Below the pieces are notes generated by a model, which saw only the letters and a list, made by a program, of their open reading frames with translations, was not told the DNA's origin and did no database searches. Positions 47,214 through 55,992 of a stretch of 64,000 nt of DNA are shown here, piece by piece; position 1 is the stretch's first letter; each line of letters opens with the position of its first letter. The DNA is from Flavobacterium terrae. GTDB lineage: Bacteria; Bacteroidota; Bacteroidia; Flavobacteriales; Flavobacteriaceae. The stretch lies in contig NZ_FQZI01000002.1 of assembly GCF_900142035.1 (NCBI RefSeq), forward strand, positions 496,001-560,000, written 5' to 3'. Both the position numbers and the translations under genes were made by a program.

Positions 47214-47765
47214 TTATACTTTTTCAACTTGCATAAAACTTAACTCTAATGGTGTTTTTCTTCCAAAAATTTTCACCATTACTTCAAGCTTACGCTTTTC
47301 TTCATTAATCTTCTCAACAGTTCCATTGAAACCATTGAAAGGACCATCAGTTACTTTTACTGTTTCACCTAATGTAAATGGAATTGCACCATGATCTACA
47401 GTTACAGCCAACTCATCAACTTTACCTAGCATTCTGTTCACTTCAGACAGACGCAAAGGCACAGGATCTCCTCCTTTTACTTCACCTAAAAATCCAATTA
47501 CTCCAGTAATAGATTTAATGATGTGAGGAATCTCTCCAGTTAAGTTAGCTTCAATCATTACATAACCAGGAAAATACACTTTGTCCTTACTGATTTTTTT
47601 TCCATCACGTACCGTAACTACTTTTTCAGTAGGCACTAATACCTGAGAAATATAATCAGCCATACCAACACGATTAATTTCCTGCTCGATATAAGCTTTA
47701 ACTTTGTTTTCTTGTCCGCTAACAGCTCTTACAACATACCACTTTTTCACACTAGTTTCCGCCAT
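47214..47765 (-). CDS. nusG: Transcription termination/antitermination protein NusG
   Basis: NusG binds the RNA polymerase clamp and couples transcription to Rho or ribosomes. The 183 residues have the NGN domain (KKWYVVRAVSGQENKVKAYIEQEI, YFPGYVMIEANL) and a KOW domain (LGETVKVTDGPFNGFNGTVEKINEEKRKLEVMV). It follows secE by eight bases. Confidence 0.96.
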   Translation of the reverse strand: MAETSVKKWYVVRAVSGQENKVKAYIEQEINRVGMADYISQVLVPTEKVVTVRDGKKISKDKVYFPGYVMIEANLTGEIPHIIKSITGVIGFLGEVKGGDPVPLRLSEVNRMLGKVDELAVTVDHGAIPFTLGETVKVTDGPFNGFNGTVEKINEEKRKLEVMVKIFGRKTPLELSFMQVEKV

Positions 47766-47773
47766 GACAAAAA

Positions 47774-47971
47774 TTATCCTTTTATCCAGTTAAAAAATCC
47801 AGCAATTGCTTTTCCAAAAACAGTATCAATTCCCCATGTAGCCAAAGCAAAAATCACAGAAAAAATTGCAACAATTATAGTTAATTTTTGCACTTCTTCC
47901 CATGTTGGCCAAGTTACATTTGACTTTAACTCTTCGAAAGCTTCTGATATGTAATTAGTAACTTTATTCAT
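47774..47971 (-). CDS. secE: Preprotein translocase subunit SecE
   Basis: The small essential SecYEG subunit, 65 residues with one transmembrane helix (LTIIVAIFSVIFALATWGI) preceded by the amphipathic FEELKSNVTWPTWEEVQ motif. The start is the ATG of MNKVTNY at 47971. The open frame continues upstream into the tRNA-Trp gene, which cannot be coding. Confidence 0.94.
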   Translation of the reverse strand: MNKVTNYISEAFEELKSNVTWPTWEEVQKLTIIVAIFSVIFALATWGIDTVFGKAIAGFFNWIKG

Positions 47972-47986
47972 CCTATTTTGTTTTTG

Positions 47987-48057
47987 CACGGGCGGAGGGA
48001 TTCGAACCCCCATCAACGGTTTTGGAGACCGCTATTCTACCCTTGAACTACGCCCGT
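47987..48057 (-). tRNA. tRNA-Trp (anticodon CCA)
   Basis: A full cloverleaf of 71 bases: acceptor ACGGGCG / CGCCCGT, T arm with GGTTCGAATCC, and anticodon loop CTCCAAA. The 3' CCA is not encoded. It lies between tuf and secE, its usual place in Bacteroidota and E. coli. Confidence 0.95.
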
Positions 48058-48064
48058 ATGTTAA

Positions 48065-48091
48065 AAATCCAGCAGCATAACTGCTGGATTT
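48065..48091 (-). terminator. Terminator of tuf
   Basis: An 11-bp stem AAATCCAGCAG / CTGCTGGATTT, 5-base loop, with a T5 run on the reverse strand, between tuf and the tRNA-Trp gene. Confidence 0.85.
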
Positions 48092-48108
48092 ATATAATTA
48101 TTGTAAAA

Positions 48109-49296
48109 TTATTCTACAATTTCAGTAACCTGACCAGCACCAACTGTTCTACCACCTTCACGGATAGCGAAACGTAAACCTACGTTTAATGCAATTGGGT
48201 TTAATAAAGTAACATCAATAGTTAAGTTATCACCTGGCATTACCATCTCTACACCTACAGGTAAAGAAATTGTACCTGTTACGTCAGTTGTACGTACATA
48301 GAACTGCGGACGGTAGTTATTGTGGAATGGAGTGTGACGTCCACCTTCTTCTTTTTTCAAGATATAAACCTCAGCTTTGAATTTAGCGTGTGGCTTAACA
48401 GATCCTGGCTTACAGATAACCATACCACGACGGATATCAGCTTTGTCAATACCTCTTAATAATAAACCTACGTTATCTCCAGCTTCACCTCTATCAAGGA
48501 TTTTACGGAACATCTCAACTCCTGTAATAGTAGAAGTTAATTTATCAGCTCCCATACCGATGATTTCAACAGGATCTCCAGTATTAGCAACTCCAGTTTC
48601 GATACGACCTGTAGCAACAGTTCCACGACCTGTAATTGTAAATACGTCCTCAACTGGCATCAAGAATGGTTTTTCGTTATCACGAACTGGCTCTTCGATC
48701 CAGTTGTCAACAGCTTCCATTAATTCGATGATTTTTGGTACCCAGTTTGGATCATTGTTTAATCCACCTAAAGCAGAACCTTGAACAACAGGACCATTAT
48801 CTCCATCATATTCGTAGAAAGATAATAAATCTCTGATTTCCATCTCTACTAATTCTAATAACTCAGCATCGTCAACCATATCCACTTTATTCATGAATAC
48901 AACGATACGAGGAATACCTACCTGACGTCCTAAAAGGATGTGCTCACGAGTTTGTGGCATTGGACCGTCTGTAGCAGCAACTACTAAGATAGCACCATCC
49001 ATTTGAGCAGCACCAGTAACCATGTTCTTAACGTAATCCGCATGACCTGGACAGTCAACGTGAGCGTAGTGACGATTAGCTGTTTCATACTCTACGTGAG
49101 ATGTATTAATTGTAATACCTCTTTCTTTCTCCTCAGGAGCGTTATCGATTTGATCAAACGATTTTGCTTGACAGTAACCTGCATCAGATAATACTTTAGT
49201 GATAGCAGCAGTCAAAGTAGTTTTTCCGTGATCTACGTGTCCGATAGTACCAATATTTAAGTGCGGTTTCGAACGATTAAAACTTTCTTTTGCCAT
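48109..49296 (-). CDS. tuf: Translation elongation factor Tu
   Basis: EF-Tu carries aminoacyl-tRNA to the ribosome. The 395 residues have the P-loop GHVDHGKT (19-26), the G2 RGITIN, G3 DCPGHADY, G4 NKVD and domains 2-3 ending [24 protein letters not shown]. It is the single tuf copy seen in this window, with the tRNA cluster upstream and possibly cotranscribed. Confidence 0.98.
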   Translation of the reverse strand: MAKESFNRSKPHLNIGTIGHVDHGKTTLTAAITKVLSDAGYCQAKSFDQIDNAPEEKERGITINTSHVEYETANRHYAHVDCPGHADYVKNMVTGAAQMDGAILVVAATDGPMPQTREHILLGRQVGIPRIVVFMNKVDMVDDAELLELVEMEIRDLLSFYEYDGDNGPVVQGSALGGLNNDPNWVPKIIELMEAVDNWIEEPVRDNEKPFLMPVEDVFTITGRGTVATGRIETGVANTGDPVEIIGMGADKLTSTITGVEMFRKILDRGEAGDNVGLLLRGIDKADIRRGMVICKPGSVKPHAKFKAEVYILKKEEGGRHTPFHNNYRPQFYVRTTDVTGTISLPVGVEMVMPGDNLTIDVTLLNPIALNVGLRFAIREGGRTVGAGQVTEIVE

Positions 49297-49351
49297 TTTA
49301 CTTAATTTTTAATCTTAGTTATATATTAGTGTTCAAAAAATTCAAAATTTG

Positions 49352-49423
49352 AGCCAATGACGGGATTTGAACCCGTGACCTCTTCCTTACCAAGGAAGCA
49401 CTCTACCCCTGAGCTACACCGGC
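49352..49423 (-). tRNA. tRNA-Thr (anticodon GGT)
   Basis: 72 bases: acceptor GCCGGTG / CATTGGC (with G-T pairs), D arm, anticodon stem CTTCC/GGAAG with loop TTGGTAA and T arm GGGTTCAAATCCC. CCA is not encoded. It lies 55 bases before tuf. Confidence 0.94.
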
Positions 49424-49605
49424 TTTTGTGAGTCCAGAAGTTAGAATTTAGAAGCTTGAATAAATTTCTAAATCCAGAATTCTAAATTCTCAAAAAGGAT
49501 TAACTCGCAATGCTTGTTGATCCCGTAAGGCGAAGCCTTACTCAAAGCTTTTATTTTTTCGAATTATTAAAAGTAAACTTTTATCATTCGCTTCAAAAAA
49601 CTTTG
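49424..49605. other. Spacer with hairpin repeats inside the tRNA cluster
   Basis: 182 bases between tRNA-Tyr and tRNA-Thr(GGT). It contains repeated AGAATTTAGAA/TTCTAAAT-type segments (49438-49490) and a perfect small hairpin GTAAGGC-GAA-GCCTTAC (49525-49541). No tRNA can be folded in it. Confidence 0.5.
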
Positions 49606-49686
49606 TGGGGAGAGCAGGATTCGAACCTGCGAAGGTTTCCCAACGGATTTACAGTCCGTCCTCGTTGGCCGCTTGAGTATCTCCCC
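49606..49686 (-). tRNA. tRNA-Tyr (anticodon GTA)
   Basis: 81 bases with the long variable arm of tRNA-Tyr: acceptor GGGGAGA / TCTCCCC, anticodon loop CTGTAAA and T arm CAGGTTCGAATCCTG. CCA is not encoded. Confidence 0.95.
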
Positions 49687-49748
49687 TCCTTGCTTTCAAT
49701 ATTTCAAATGCTCAATTTAATTTCAACTAATTAAATATGAGAAAATTG

Positions 49749-49822
49749 AGCCGATGGAGGGACTCGAACCCACGACCTGCTGATTACAAATCAGCTGCTC
49801 TAGCCAGCTGAGCTACACCGGC
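49749..49822 (-). tRNA. tRNA-Thr (anticodon TGT)
   Basis: 74 bases: acceptor GCCGGTG / CATCGGC, anticodon stem CTGAT/ATCAG with loop TTTGTAA and T arm GTGGGTTCGAGTCCC. CCA is not encoded. Confidence 0.95.
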
Positions 49823-49830
49823 GACTCAAT

Positions 49831-49857
49831 AAAAAAGTCCGCTATTTCTAACGGACT
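49831..49857 (-). terminator. Terminator after the hibernation factor gene
   Basis: AGTCCG pairs with CGGACT (10-base loop) and is followed by T6 on the reverse strand, 54 bases past the stop and just before tRNA-Thr(TGT). Confidence 0.7.
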
Positions 49858-49910
49858 GCAAATGTATGTATTATTTTTATTAATCAAAACTTTTTTGCTT
49901 AAAATTTTAT

Positions 49911-50213
49911 TTAGGCGTGAGCTCTAATCTTTTCTTTACGTTTTAGTAACAATCTTTCCATTGCTTCAGAAGCTAATTCGACACCTTCTTCAAAAGATTT
50001 GCACTGTTTTTTTACGATAAACTCATCACCCGGAACGATAATTTTTGCCTCTACAATTTTATTTTCTTTCTCACTTGTCCTTTCAACTTTCAAAAACACA
50101 TCTGAAGAAACTATCTTGTCGAAGTATTTTTCTAATTTGTTAACTCTTACATCTATGAAATCAACTAATTTTCTGTCAACATTAAAGTTAACTGCATGAA
50201 CATTTACCTTCAT
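49911..50213 (-). CDS. Ribosome hibernation-promoting factor, HPF/YfiA family
   Basis: A 100-residue short-form ribosome-associated inhibitor. It has the beta-alpha-beta-beta-beta-alpha pattern of the family: VHAVNFNVDRKLVDFIDVRVNKLEKYFD, SSDVFLKVERTSEKENKIVEAKIIVPG, and a basic C-terminal helix with MERLLLKRKEKIR. It binds the 30S decoding site and blocks translation in stationary phase. It follows the recombinase gene by 25 bases. Confidence 0.93.
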   Translation of the reverse strand: MKVNVHAVNFNVDRKLVDFIDVRVNKLEKYFDKIVSSDVFLKVERTSEKENKIVEAKIIVPGDEFIVKKQCKSFEEGVELASEAMERLLLKRKEKIRAHA

Positions 50214-50238
50214 AATTTTAAAATTTTAAGTTAAACAA

Positions 50239-51144
50239 TTATAAAGAATCATTTTTGCTTCTTGGATGCGCATTACTATATACGTTTTTCAATTCGGTTA
50301 AACTTGACTGTGTATAAACTTGGGTTGACGCAAGACTTGAATGTCCCAACAATTCTTTAATTGAATTTAAATCAGCCCCATGATTAAGCATATGAGTCGC
50401 AAATGTGTGACGAAGCATGTGCGGACTTTTTTTTACTTTTTCAGAGACATTACTAAAGTAACAATTTATTAACCTATAAACAAACGTTTCGTTTAATTTA
50501 TTTCCGTTACTTAATAAAAATAAATTATTCTCATCAACGATTTGTTTTAACGATTTTCTTTCAGCAAGATACATTTTTAATTGCTGTATCATTAAAGGGA
50601 GTAGCGGAATTATTCGTTCCTTATTTCTTTTTCCCAAAACCTTAATTGTAGCATTAGACAAATCTAAATTACTTAATTGCAAGCCTATCAACTCTGAACG
50701 CCTAATCCCTGTAGTGTAAAATAAATCGATAATCAATTTGTCACGGCAACCTTCAAATCCTTTTGGATATTTTATTTCAAACAACACCTTGTTTAATTCT
50801 TCTTCAGAAAAAGGAACCTGAATCTTCTTTGGAGTTTTTAAAGCTTTGTGTTTTGCCAATGGATTTGATTCGATTTGCTTTGTTTTTAGCAAAAATCTAT
50901 AAAATGCTTTTAAAGAAGCTATTTTTCTATTTATAGAAACATTCTCCACTCCATCATCAACTAATGAGACAATCCAACTACGAATCAAAGTGTACGAAAC
51001 CTCCTCCAGAGAAATTTCGTCATAATTTTCTTTTAGAAAAGCTTCAAAAAAAGCCAAATCATTTCCATAGGCAAGCGCCGTATGTTTAGAATAGTTTTTC
51101 TCTTTTAGTAAATAGTCTAGGAATTTTTGTTGATTTGAATGCAT
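50239..51144 (-). CDS. Tyrosine recombinase, XerC type
   Basis: A 301-residue chromosome-dimer-resolving recombinase. The N-terminal SAM-like core-binding domain (MHSNQQKFLDYLLKEKNYSK) is followed by the catalytic domain with Arg in FYTTGIRRSELIGL, Lys in KVLGKRNKERIIPL, HMLRHTFATHML (His-x-x-Arg), GHSSLASTQVY and the nucleophile Tyr in TQVYTQSS. Its place in the housekeeping block between rpsU and hpf, without mobile element signs, fits XerC rather than an integrase. The start is the ATG at 51144; see the unusual leader. Confidence 0.92.
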   Translation of the reverse strand: MHSNQQKFLDYLLKEKNYSKHTALAYGNDLAFFEAFLKENYDEISLEEVSYTLIRSWIVSLVDDGVENVSINRKIASLKAFYRFLLKTKQIESNPLAKHKALKTPKKIQVPFSEEELNKVLFEIKYPKGFEGCRDKLIIDLFYTTGIRRSELIGLQLSNLDLSNATIKVLGKRNKERIIPLLPLMIQQLKMYLAERKSLKQIVDENNLFLLSNGNKLNETFVYRLINCYFSNVSEKVKKSPHMLRHTFATHMLNHGADLNSIKELLGHSSLASTQVYTQSSLTELKNVYSNAHPRSKNDSL

Positions 51145-51147
51145 AAA

Positions 51148-51193
51148 AAAATCGTTAGTATAAAAGTACAAAACTTCTACAACTAACGATTTT
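51148..51193 (-). terminator. Terminator-like hairpin of rpsU running into the xerC start
   Basis: AAAATCGTTAGT pairs with ACTAACGATTTT around a 22-base loop. On the reverse strand the T run ends directly at the ATG of the recombinase gene. Confidence 0.65.
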
Positions 51194-51215
51194 ATATTAT
51201 CAGAAAATTAACGTA

Positions 51216-51410
51216 TTAACTTTCGATGCTATCTCTTAATCCTTGGATATATTGAGCTTTTTGGATTTGTGCTCTTCTTGTAACAGAAGGCTTAGTGAAC
51301 TGCTGACGTGCACGCAATTGTCTTACAACTCCAGTTTTATCGAATTTTCTTTTGTAACGTTTTAACGCTCTATCGATGTTTTCTCCGTCTTTAATTGGTA
51401 TAATTAACAT
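51216..51410 (-). CDS. rpsU: 30S ribosomal protein S21
   Basis: S21 (64 residues) aids initiation on the 30S subunit; in Bacteroidota it takes part in masking the anti-Shine-Dalgarno end of 16S rRNA. The sequence MLIIPIKDGENIDRALKRYKRKFDKTGVVRQLRARQQF is the typical basic helical family pattern. Confidence 0.96.
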   Translation of the reverse strand: MLIIPIKDGENIDRALKRYKRKFDKTGVVRQLRARQQFTKPSVTRRAQIQKAQYIQGLRDSIES

Positions 51411-51440
51411 AATTTAGACACCTCCTCTCATTTACGGGTG

Positions 51441-51448
51441 CAAAACTA
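51441..51448 (-). promoter_or_regulatory. Promoter of rpsU
   Basis: TAGTTTTG (TAnnTTTG) on the reverse strand, with a TTG 18 bases upstream (51467-51469). It gives a leader of about 26 bases. Confidence 0.6.
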
Positions 51449-51616
51449 GGAAATTATTTTTAATTACAAAATCTTATTTATCAATTTTTTAGACATCACT
51501 ACTTGTTTACCCTTTAAAAGAGCTCATAACTTAACTTAACTGCTTCAATCATCTCCTAATTCATAATTTAACAAAAAATAAGTAACTTTATAAATAACAT
51601 ATAACCTCACATAAGT

Positions 51617-52285
51617 ATGTCAAATCATATTGTAAAAATTCTTCAGTCTTATTACATTACTCACGATGTAAAATGTTTTATTGTTGAAAAACCAGATAAC
51701 TACGATTTCGTTCCAGGACAAGCAACTGATGTATCTATTAATTTACCCGATTGGCAAGACAAACCTCGTCCTTTTACTTTTACAAGTTTGAGAGAACAGC
51801 GTTATCTTGAATTCATGATAAAAATTTATCTTAACCACAATGGAGTAACTAGTATGCTTGGCAAAACTAATGCAGGGGCCGAATTAATCCTTCAAGAACC
51901 GTTTGGAGGGATTCAGTTTAAAAAACCAGGAGTCTTTATAGCTGCAGGAACTGGAATCACTCCATTTCTATCCATATTTAGAGATTTATATAAACAAAAT
52001 AAACTTTACGGCAATCGATTAATTTACACCAACAAAACTTCGGACGATGTGATTATGGATGCTGAACTTAAGAAGCTTTTAAAAAACGATTATTTAAAAG
52101 TATTTACAAGGGAAAATATCATTGGTTTTACTGGCAGACGAATTGATAGAAATTTCTTGATTGAAAACATAGCAGATTTTGGACAGCATTTTTATGTGTG
52201 TGGCCCTCAAGATTTTGTGAAAACGATCACAGGACACCTATTAGAGCTTGGAGTTACCTTAGACGCAATGGTTATTGAAGAATAA
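51617..52285 (+). CDS. FAD-dependent oxidoreductase, ferredoxin-NADP reductase family
   Basis: A 222-residue FNR-like reductase. The FAD site is DKPRPFTFTSLRE (R-x-Y-S/T type), the NADP-binding part has IAAGTGITPFLSIFRDLYKQ and the C-terminal FYVCGPQDFVKTITGHLLELGV. No 2Fe-2S cysteine cluster is present, so it depends on an external electron carrier. The substrate is unknown. It stands alone on the forward strand. Confidence 0.9.
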   Translation: MSNHIVKILQSYYITHDVKCFIVEKPDNYDFVPGQATDVSINLPDWQDKPRPFTFTSLREQRYLEFMIKIYLNHNGVTSMLGKTNAGAELILQEPFGGIQFKKPGVFIAAGTGITPFLSIFRDLYKQNKLYGNRLIYTNKTSDDVIMDAELKKLLKNDYLKVFTRENIIGFTGRRIDRNFLIENIADFGQHFYVCGPQDFVKTITGHLLELGVTLDAMVIEE

Positions 52286-52313
52286 AAAAGCCAGTTTTAA
52301 ACTGGCTTTTACT
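52285..52313. terminator. Bidirectional terminator
   Basis: AAAAGCCAGTTT pairs with AAACTGGCTTTT, between the convergent reductase and acyl-CoA dehydrogenase genes. A/T tracts on both sides fit use in both directions. Confidence 0.85.
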
Positions 52314-52333
52314 TTTAAATATTATTACAAAGA

Positions 52334-53506
52334 TTATTTCTTAACCGCTGGTTGATAATCTTTATTATCAATTATCATTTTAGATAAAATTTCTTTAAGA
52401 ATTTCTGAGGTTCCTCCGCCAATTGGGCCTAAACGGCTATCACGGAACAAACGTGCTAACGGATATTCTTCCATATAACCATAACCTCCTAGCATTTGCA
52501 AACAATCATAAATAGCTTGATCAGCTACTTTTGTAGATTTTAACTTAGCCATTGTAGCTTCTTTTACTACATATTCACCAGCATTTAATCTAGCTACAGC
52601 AGCATAATTAAAAACTTTACAATGCTCCACTTCTGTAGCATGTTCTACCAAAGTGTGACGCAAAGCTTGGAAAGAATTGATTTTACTTCCAAAAGCCTCA
52701 CGTTGCGACATATATTCAAGGGTATAATCAATTGCATATTCAGTTCTTGCATGAGCATTAATTGCCATAATTAATCTTTCTAATGCAAAATGTTGCATGA
52801 TATAAGGAAATCCTTTCCCTTCTTCACCCATTAAATTTTCAAGAGGAATTTCAACATTATCAAAAGCAATCTCAGCCGTATCTGAAGCTCTCCATCCCAA
52901 CTTATCTAATTTTGTAGCCGAAACCCCTTTCAAATTAGCATCAACTAAAAACATACTAATTCCTTTATTACCAAGTTCAGGATTTGTTTTTGCAGCCACA
53001 ACATAATAATCTGCATAAACACCATTAGTAATAAAAGTTTTTGAACCGTTTATTATGTATTTATCCCCTTTTTTCTCAGCAACAGTTCTCATCCCTGCCA
53101 CATCACTACCACCAAAAGGCTCGGTAATACACAAAGCACCTATTTTTTGACCAGCAATACTTGGAGCTAGATAATCTTGTTTAATTCTTTCTCCTCCTTC
53201 TGCATTTAAATGAGTCATCGCTAAATAAGCATGAGCCCACATTGCTGCTGCAAAACCCGAAGAATTAACTTTTTGAAGTTCTTCTAAAAAAATTACCGTA
53301 TAAAATAAATCAAGATTTGAACCACCATAAGCTTCAGGATAATTAAGACCAAAAAAGCCCATTTCTCCGAATTTTTCCCAAATAAAACGTTCTATCGCTC
53401 CTGATTTCTCCCATTTTTCAATGTGAGGCACTACTTCTTTTTGTAAAAAATCACGAAAACTCTCTCTAAACAATTGATGATCTTCGGTAAAATATGTTGA
53501 ATTCAT
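52334..53506 (-). CDS. Acyl-CoA dehydrogenase
   Basis: A 390-residue FAD enzyme that makes the alpha-beta double bond in acyl-CoA. It has the N-terminal helical domain (FRESFRDFLQKEVVPHIEKWE), GALCITEPFGGSDVAGM and YIINGSKTFITNG of the beta domain, and the C-terminal YGYMEEYPLARLFRDSRLGPIGGGTSEILKEI. The likely catalytic Glu lies in that last region (GGTSEI). The chain-length class is not evident. A separate promoter in the end of the upstream gene is suggested. Confidence 0.95.
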   Translation of the reverse strand: MNSTYFTEDHQLFRESFRDFLQKEVVPHIEKWEKSGAIERFIWEKFGEMGFFGLNYPEAYGGSNLDLFYTVIFLEELQKVNSSGFAAAMWAHAYLAMTHLNAEGGERIKQDYLAPSIAGQKIGALCITEPFGGSDVAGMRTVAEKKGDKYIINGSKTFITNGVYADYYVVAAKTNPELGNKGISMFLVDANLKGVSATKLDKLGWRASDTAEIAFDNVEIPLENLMGEEGKGFPYIMQHFALERLIMAINAHARTEYAIDYTLEYMSQREAFGSKINSFQALRHTLVEHATEVEHCKVFNYAAVARLNAGEYVVKEATMAKLKSTKVADQAIYDCLQMLGGYGYMEEYPLARLFRDSRLGPIGGGTSEILKEILSKMIIDNKDYQPAVKK

Positions 53507-53535
53507 AAGGTTGTATTGTACTTTTTTTAGCTTTT

Positions 53536-54429
53536 TTATTTAAAGTCCAAATATAGGGCAATAATTTTGACTTTTTCAACAGGAAAGCCCTTAATTTTTA
53601 TTAAATCTTCAATTGATTTTATTTCTCCGTTCATACTGCGATACGTTACAATCTCACGAGATAATGAAAATTTGAAATATGGAAATTTTGACAACTCTTT
53701 TGTAGAAGCGTTATTAATATCAATTTTAGTTGTGCTAGGTAAATTGCTAATTTTGAAATATTTGTTGAGTTCTGCAATTACCTCTGGAGACAATCCCCAA
53801 ACATCATTCATTTGTTCCATACTAACAAAACCTCCTAAAGATTCTTTAAACTTTAGAATACGCTCAGAAATTCCATCTCCTATCCCGTATATTTTTATTA
53901 AATCTTCTTTTGTCGCTTCGTTTAAATCTTTTTGAACAATCTTTTCAGGCTTTTTTTCGAATGTATTAAAGTCTTTTTTGGCATACATTCTTTGAGAAAC
54001 ATTTTTATTATTTACCCAATCAGGAAATTTAAAATATGGCGAAATTTTAGCCAATAAAGAATCCGAGACCTGAGTCACTTTCTGAAATTCTTGTGCAGAA
54101 TTTACAAATTTCCCAGATTTTCTAAATTCGAGAAGCCTGTCAATTTCTGCAACTTTCATTCCTAATTTGTACCCTTTAAAATCTGTTATAAAATTTGGAT
54201 TAAATGGATACATCTTGTAACTATCTTCTCTGGTGGTATTATTTTTTAGAGAATCAATTTCTACTTGTAAAGCTAGCCACTTCTTTCCTTCATCTGAAAT
54301 CTCCACATCTTTAACCGAATAAAAACTAATAGAAAAATAAACCGCTTGAAGCAAGACAATTAAAAAAACCAAAAGAGCAATACCAATGCGCTGCTCTTTA
54401 TTAAAATACAAGAATTTTTCAAAAATCAT
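53536..54429 (-). CDS. ComEA-like helix-hairpin-helix protein
   Basis: A 297-residue protein with one N-terminal membrane helix (IGIALLVFLIVLLQAVYFSISFY) and several helix-hairpin-helix motifs: FQKVTQVSDSLLAKISPYF, DLNEATKEDLIKIYGIGDGISERILKFKESLGGF and DINNASTKELSKFPYFKFSLSREIVTYR with FPVEKVK. HhH motifs bind DNA non-specifically, as in ComEA of natural transformation; the role here is inferred from similarity. It lies five bases after the PspC-like gene. Confidence 0.87.
   Translation of the reverse strand: MIFEKFLYFNKEQRIGIALLVFLIVLLQAVYFSISFYSVKDVEISDEGKKWLALQVEIDSLKNNTTREDSYKMYPFNPNFITDFKGYKLGMKVAEIDRLLEFRKSGKFVNSAQEFQKVTQVSDSLLAKISPYFKFPDWVNNKNVSQRMYAKKDFNTFEKKPEKIVQKDLNEATKEDLIKIYGIGDGISERILKFKESLGGFVSMEQMNDVWGLSPEVIAELNKYFKISNLPSTTKIDINNASTKELSKFPYFKFSLSREIVTYRSMNGEIKSIEDLIKIKGFPVEKVKIIALYLDFK
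53548..53555 (-). promoter_or_regulatory. Internal promoter for the acyl-CoA dehydrogenase gene
   Basis: TATATTTG (TAnnTTTG) on the reverse strand with a TTG 21 bases upstream (53577-53579), inside the 3' end of the HhH gene, 42 bases before the dehydrogenase start. Confidence 0.5.
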
Positions 54430-54434
54430 ATCAT

Positions 54435-54662
54435 TTACAAATCGAATACAGAAGTTCTTTTGGTACGAATCAAATCTTTGAGTTTAATTATAAAACCTAA
54501 TGTAAGATAGACTCCAAACCACAAACCAGCTGTAACAAATGAAATATAAATAAAAAAAAGACGAACACTATTTGCTCTCATCCCTAACCTATCTGCTAAT
54601 CTAGAGGCAATGTGAAATCCTTGTTTTTCGAAAAAATATTTCAGCTTAAGTACAAATGACAC
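54435..54662 (-). CDS. PspC-like membrane protein
   Basis: A 75-residue PspC-domain-type protein: FFEKQGFHIASRLADRLGMRANSVRLFFIYISFVTAG matches the PspC core followed by a membrane segment (LWFGVYLTLGFIIKL). PspC in Enterobacteria senses membrane stress; the role in Bacteroidota is not defined. It is in an operon with the DUF2851 and HhH genes. Confidence 0.85.
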   Translation of the reverse strand: MSFVLKLKYFFEKQGFHIASRLADRLGMRANSVRLFFIYISFVTAGLWFGVYLTLGFIIKLKDLIRTKRTSVFDL

Positions 54663-54699
54663 TTTGTTTGATTTTATGAAGTAAACTTACAATTATTTT

Positions 54700-55965
54700 C
54701 TATTTCTTCAAAAGTTCAATACCAATTGAACAAGTTAAACATTTCCCTAAATCACAATATTTCTTTTTTAATTCTATTAATGCTTGTGATTGAAAAGCAT
54801 TATCAGATTTAACACCAATTGCAATGAATTTATCTACTATTACATTTTTTTCAGGTTTTATCTCTTCTAGAATTTTAATTGAATCTTCAAAAGTTTCTTT
54901 TCCAAAACTCCTATCATACAAAAACTTAAAAGGGACAATCGTATTAATCATAAGAAGATCAATAAAAGATTTTGACAGCAACTTCTTTTTACAAACACTC
55001 AACCTATCAAATTGATAATGGGTCTCCCAATACTTTTCTACTCCCACATCAAATAACTCATAAAAATCGTTTGTTGATGAAAGTGCAATACTTTTTGAAA
55101 ATAAGTTTTGATGTTTAGCATAGAGTTGCGCTAATTGCGAAAGCCTTATTGTTGGAAAATTATCTGGCCTAAGCTTATAATATTCAACTTTGGCTACTAA
55201 ATGATCTTTCAAATTATACTTTTGCTTTAAATACTCCCATCTTATATACAAATCTCTACCATAAGTATCCTCATAACTTTCGAGCATTGTAAGAGTACCG
55301 TAAAATAAAGCTTCTAAATTTTGTGGGTCAAAGCTTTCTTTTCGAATAATTTCAAAAGGAATTGATTTTGCCATTTGAAAAAAGGAATCACCATTTACAT
55401 TTAACCCAAAGTTTTTAGCCAAAAACCAAAAGAAAACTGCTTCCCAATCGTTTTTAGAAAATTCGAGACATTTTTGTATTTCTTCAGAACGTTTCTCTAA
55501 TCGCTCTAGATATAATTTTTCTTGCCAGTTTTTTAAAACGAAGTCTGACACATCAAGAATATTATTTTCACAATTTATCCAAGATTTCCGTTCTTTAAGT
55601 TTAGAATATTTAAACAATGCTTTCTTTGAGACAAAATTTGAAATTTCCAAAACAGGAATTATCGAATTATCCTTTCTGTAAATATCAACATCATTTTCCC
55701 AAACAACATGTAATATAACATTATCGTAGCTTTGGTCTTCATGATGATTATGCAAGTACCAATCTGAAGATTTGTTGTGTATCTCAATATTCCCGGCCCA
55801 TTTTTGATTTCCTATAATAATCTGAGCATTAAAGAAATCAGGACCACTCGTTTTTAAGCATGAACCAGGTTTTACAACCTGTAATTCATCACCTTGAGTA
55901 GTCCTGAGAGGACAAGTGTCCATTCTTTGGAATTGCCAAATGTGGTGTAAAAATTCTTCTTGCAT
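54700..55965 (-). CDS. DUF2851 family protein
   Basis: A 421-residue protein of the DUF2851 family, common in Bacteroidota. It has EEFLHHIWQFQRMD, GSCLKTSGPDFFNAQIIIGNQKWAGNIEIHNKSSDW and HHEDQSYDNVILHVVWENDVDI in the first 120 residues. The function is unknown; the GPDF...W.GNIEIH stretch is reminiscent of endonuclease-like folds, but that is a suggestion only. First gene of the DUF2851-PspC-HhH group. Confidence 0.87.
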   Translation of the reverse strand: MQEEFLHHIWQFQRMDTCPLRTTQGDELQVVKPGSCLKTSGPDFFNAQIIIGNQKWAGNIEIHNKSSDWYLHNHHEDQSYDNVILHVVWENDVDIYRKDNSIIPVLEISNFVSKKALFKYSKLKERKSWINCENNILDVSDFVLKNWQEKLYLERLEKRSEEIQKCLEFSKNDWEAVFFWFLAKNFGLNVNGDSFFQMAKSIPFEIIRKESFDPQNLEALFYGTLTMLESYEDTYGRDLYIRWEYLKQKYNLKDHLVAKVEYYKLRPDNFPTIRLSQLAQLYAKHQNLFSKSIALSSTNDFYELFDVGVEKYWETHYQFDRLSVCKKKLLSKSFIDLLMINTIVPFKFLYDRSFGKETFEDSIKILEEIKPEKNVIVDKFIAIGVKSDNAFQSQALIELKKKYCDLGKCLTCSIGIELLKK

Positions 55966-55992
55966 GGCGTGTATAGAAATGTAAATATAAAA

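Noticed and set aside
47972..48016. Longer SecE with an N-terminal extension
   Set aside because: The extra codons lie over the tRNA-Trp gene; MNKVTNY is the natural start.
50239..51144. Integrase of a mobile element
   Set aside because: The tyrosine recombinase is in a conserved housekeeping order (rpsU-xerC-hpf-tRNA-tuf) with no att repeats or cargo; it is XerC-like.
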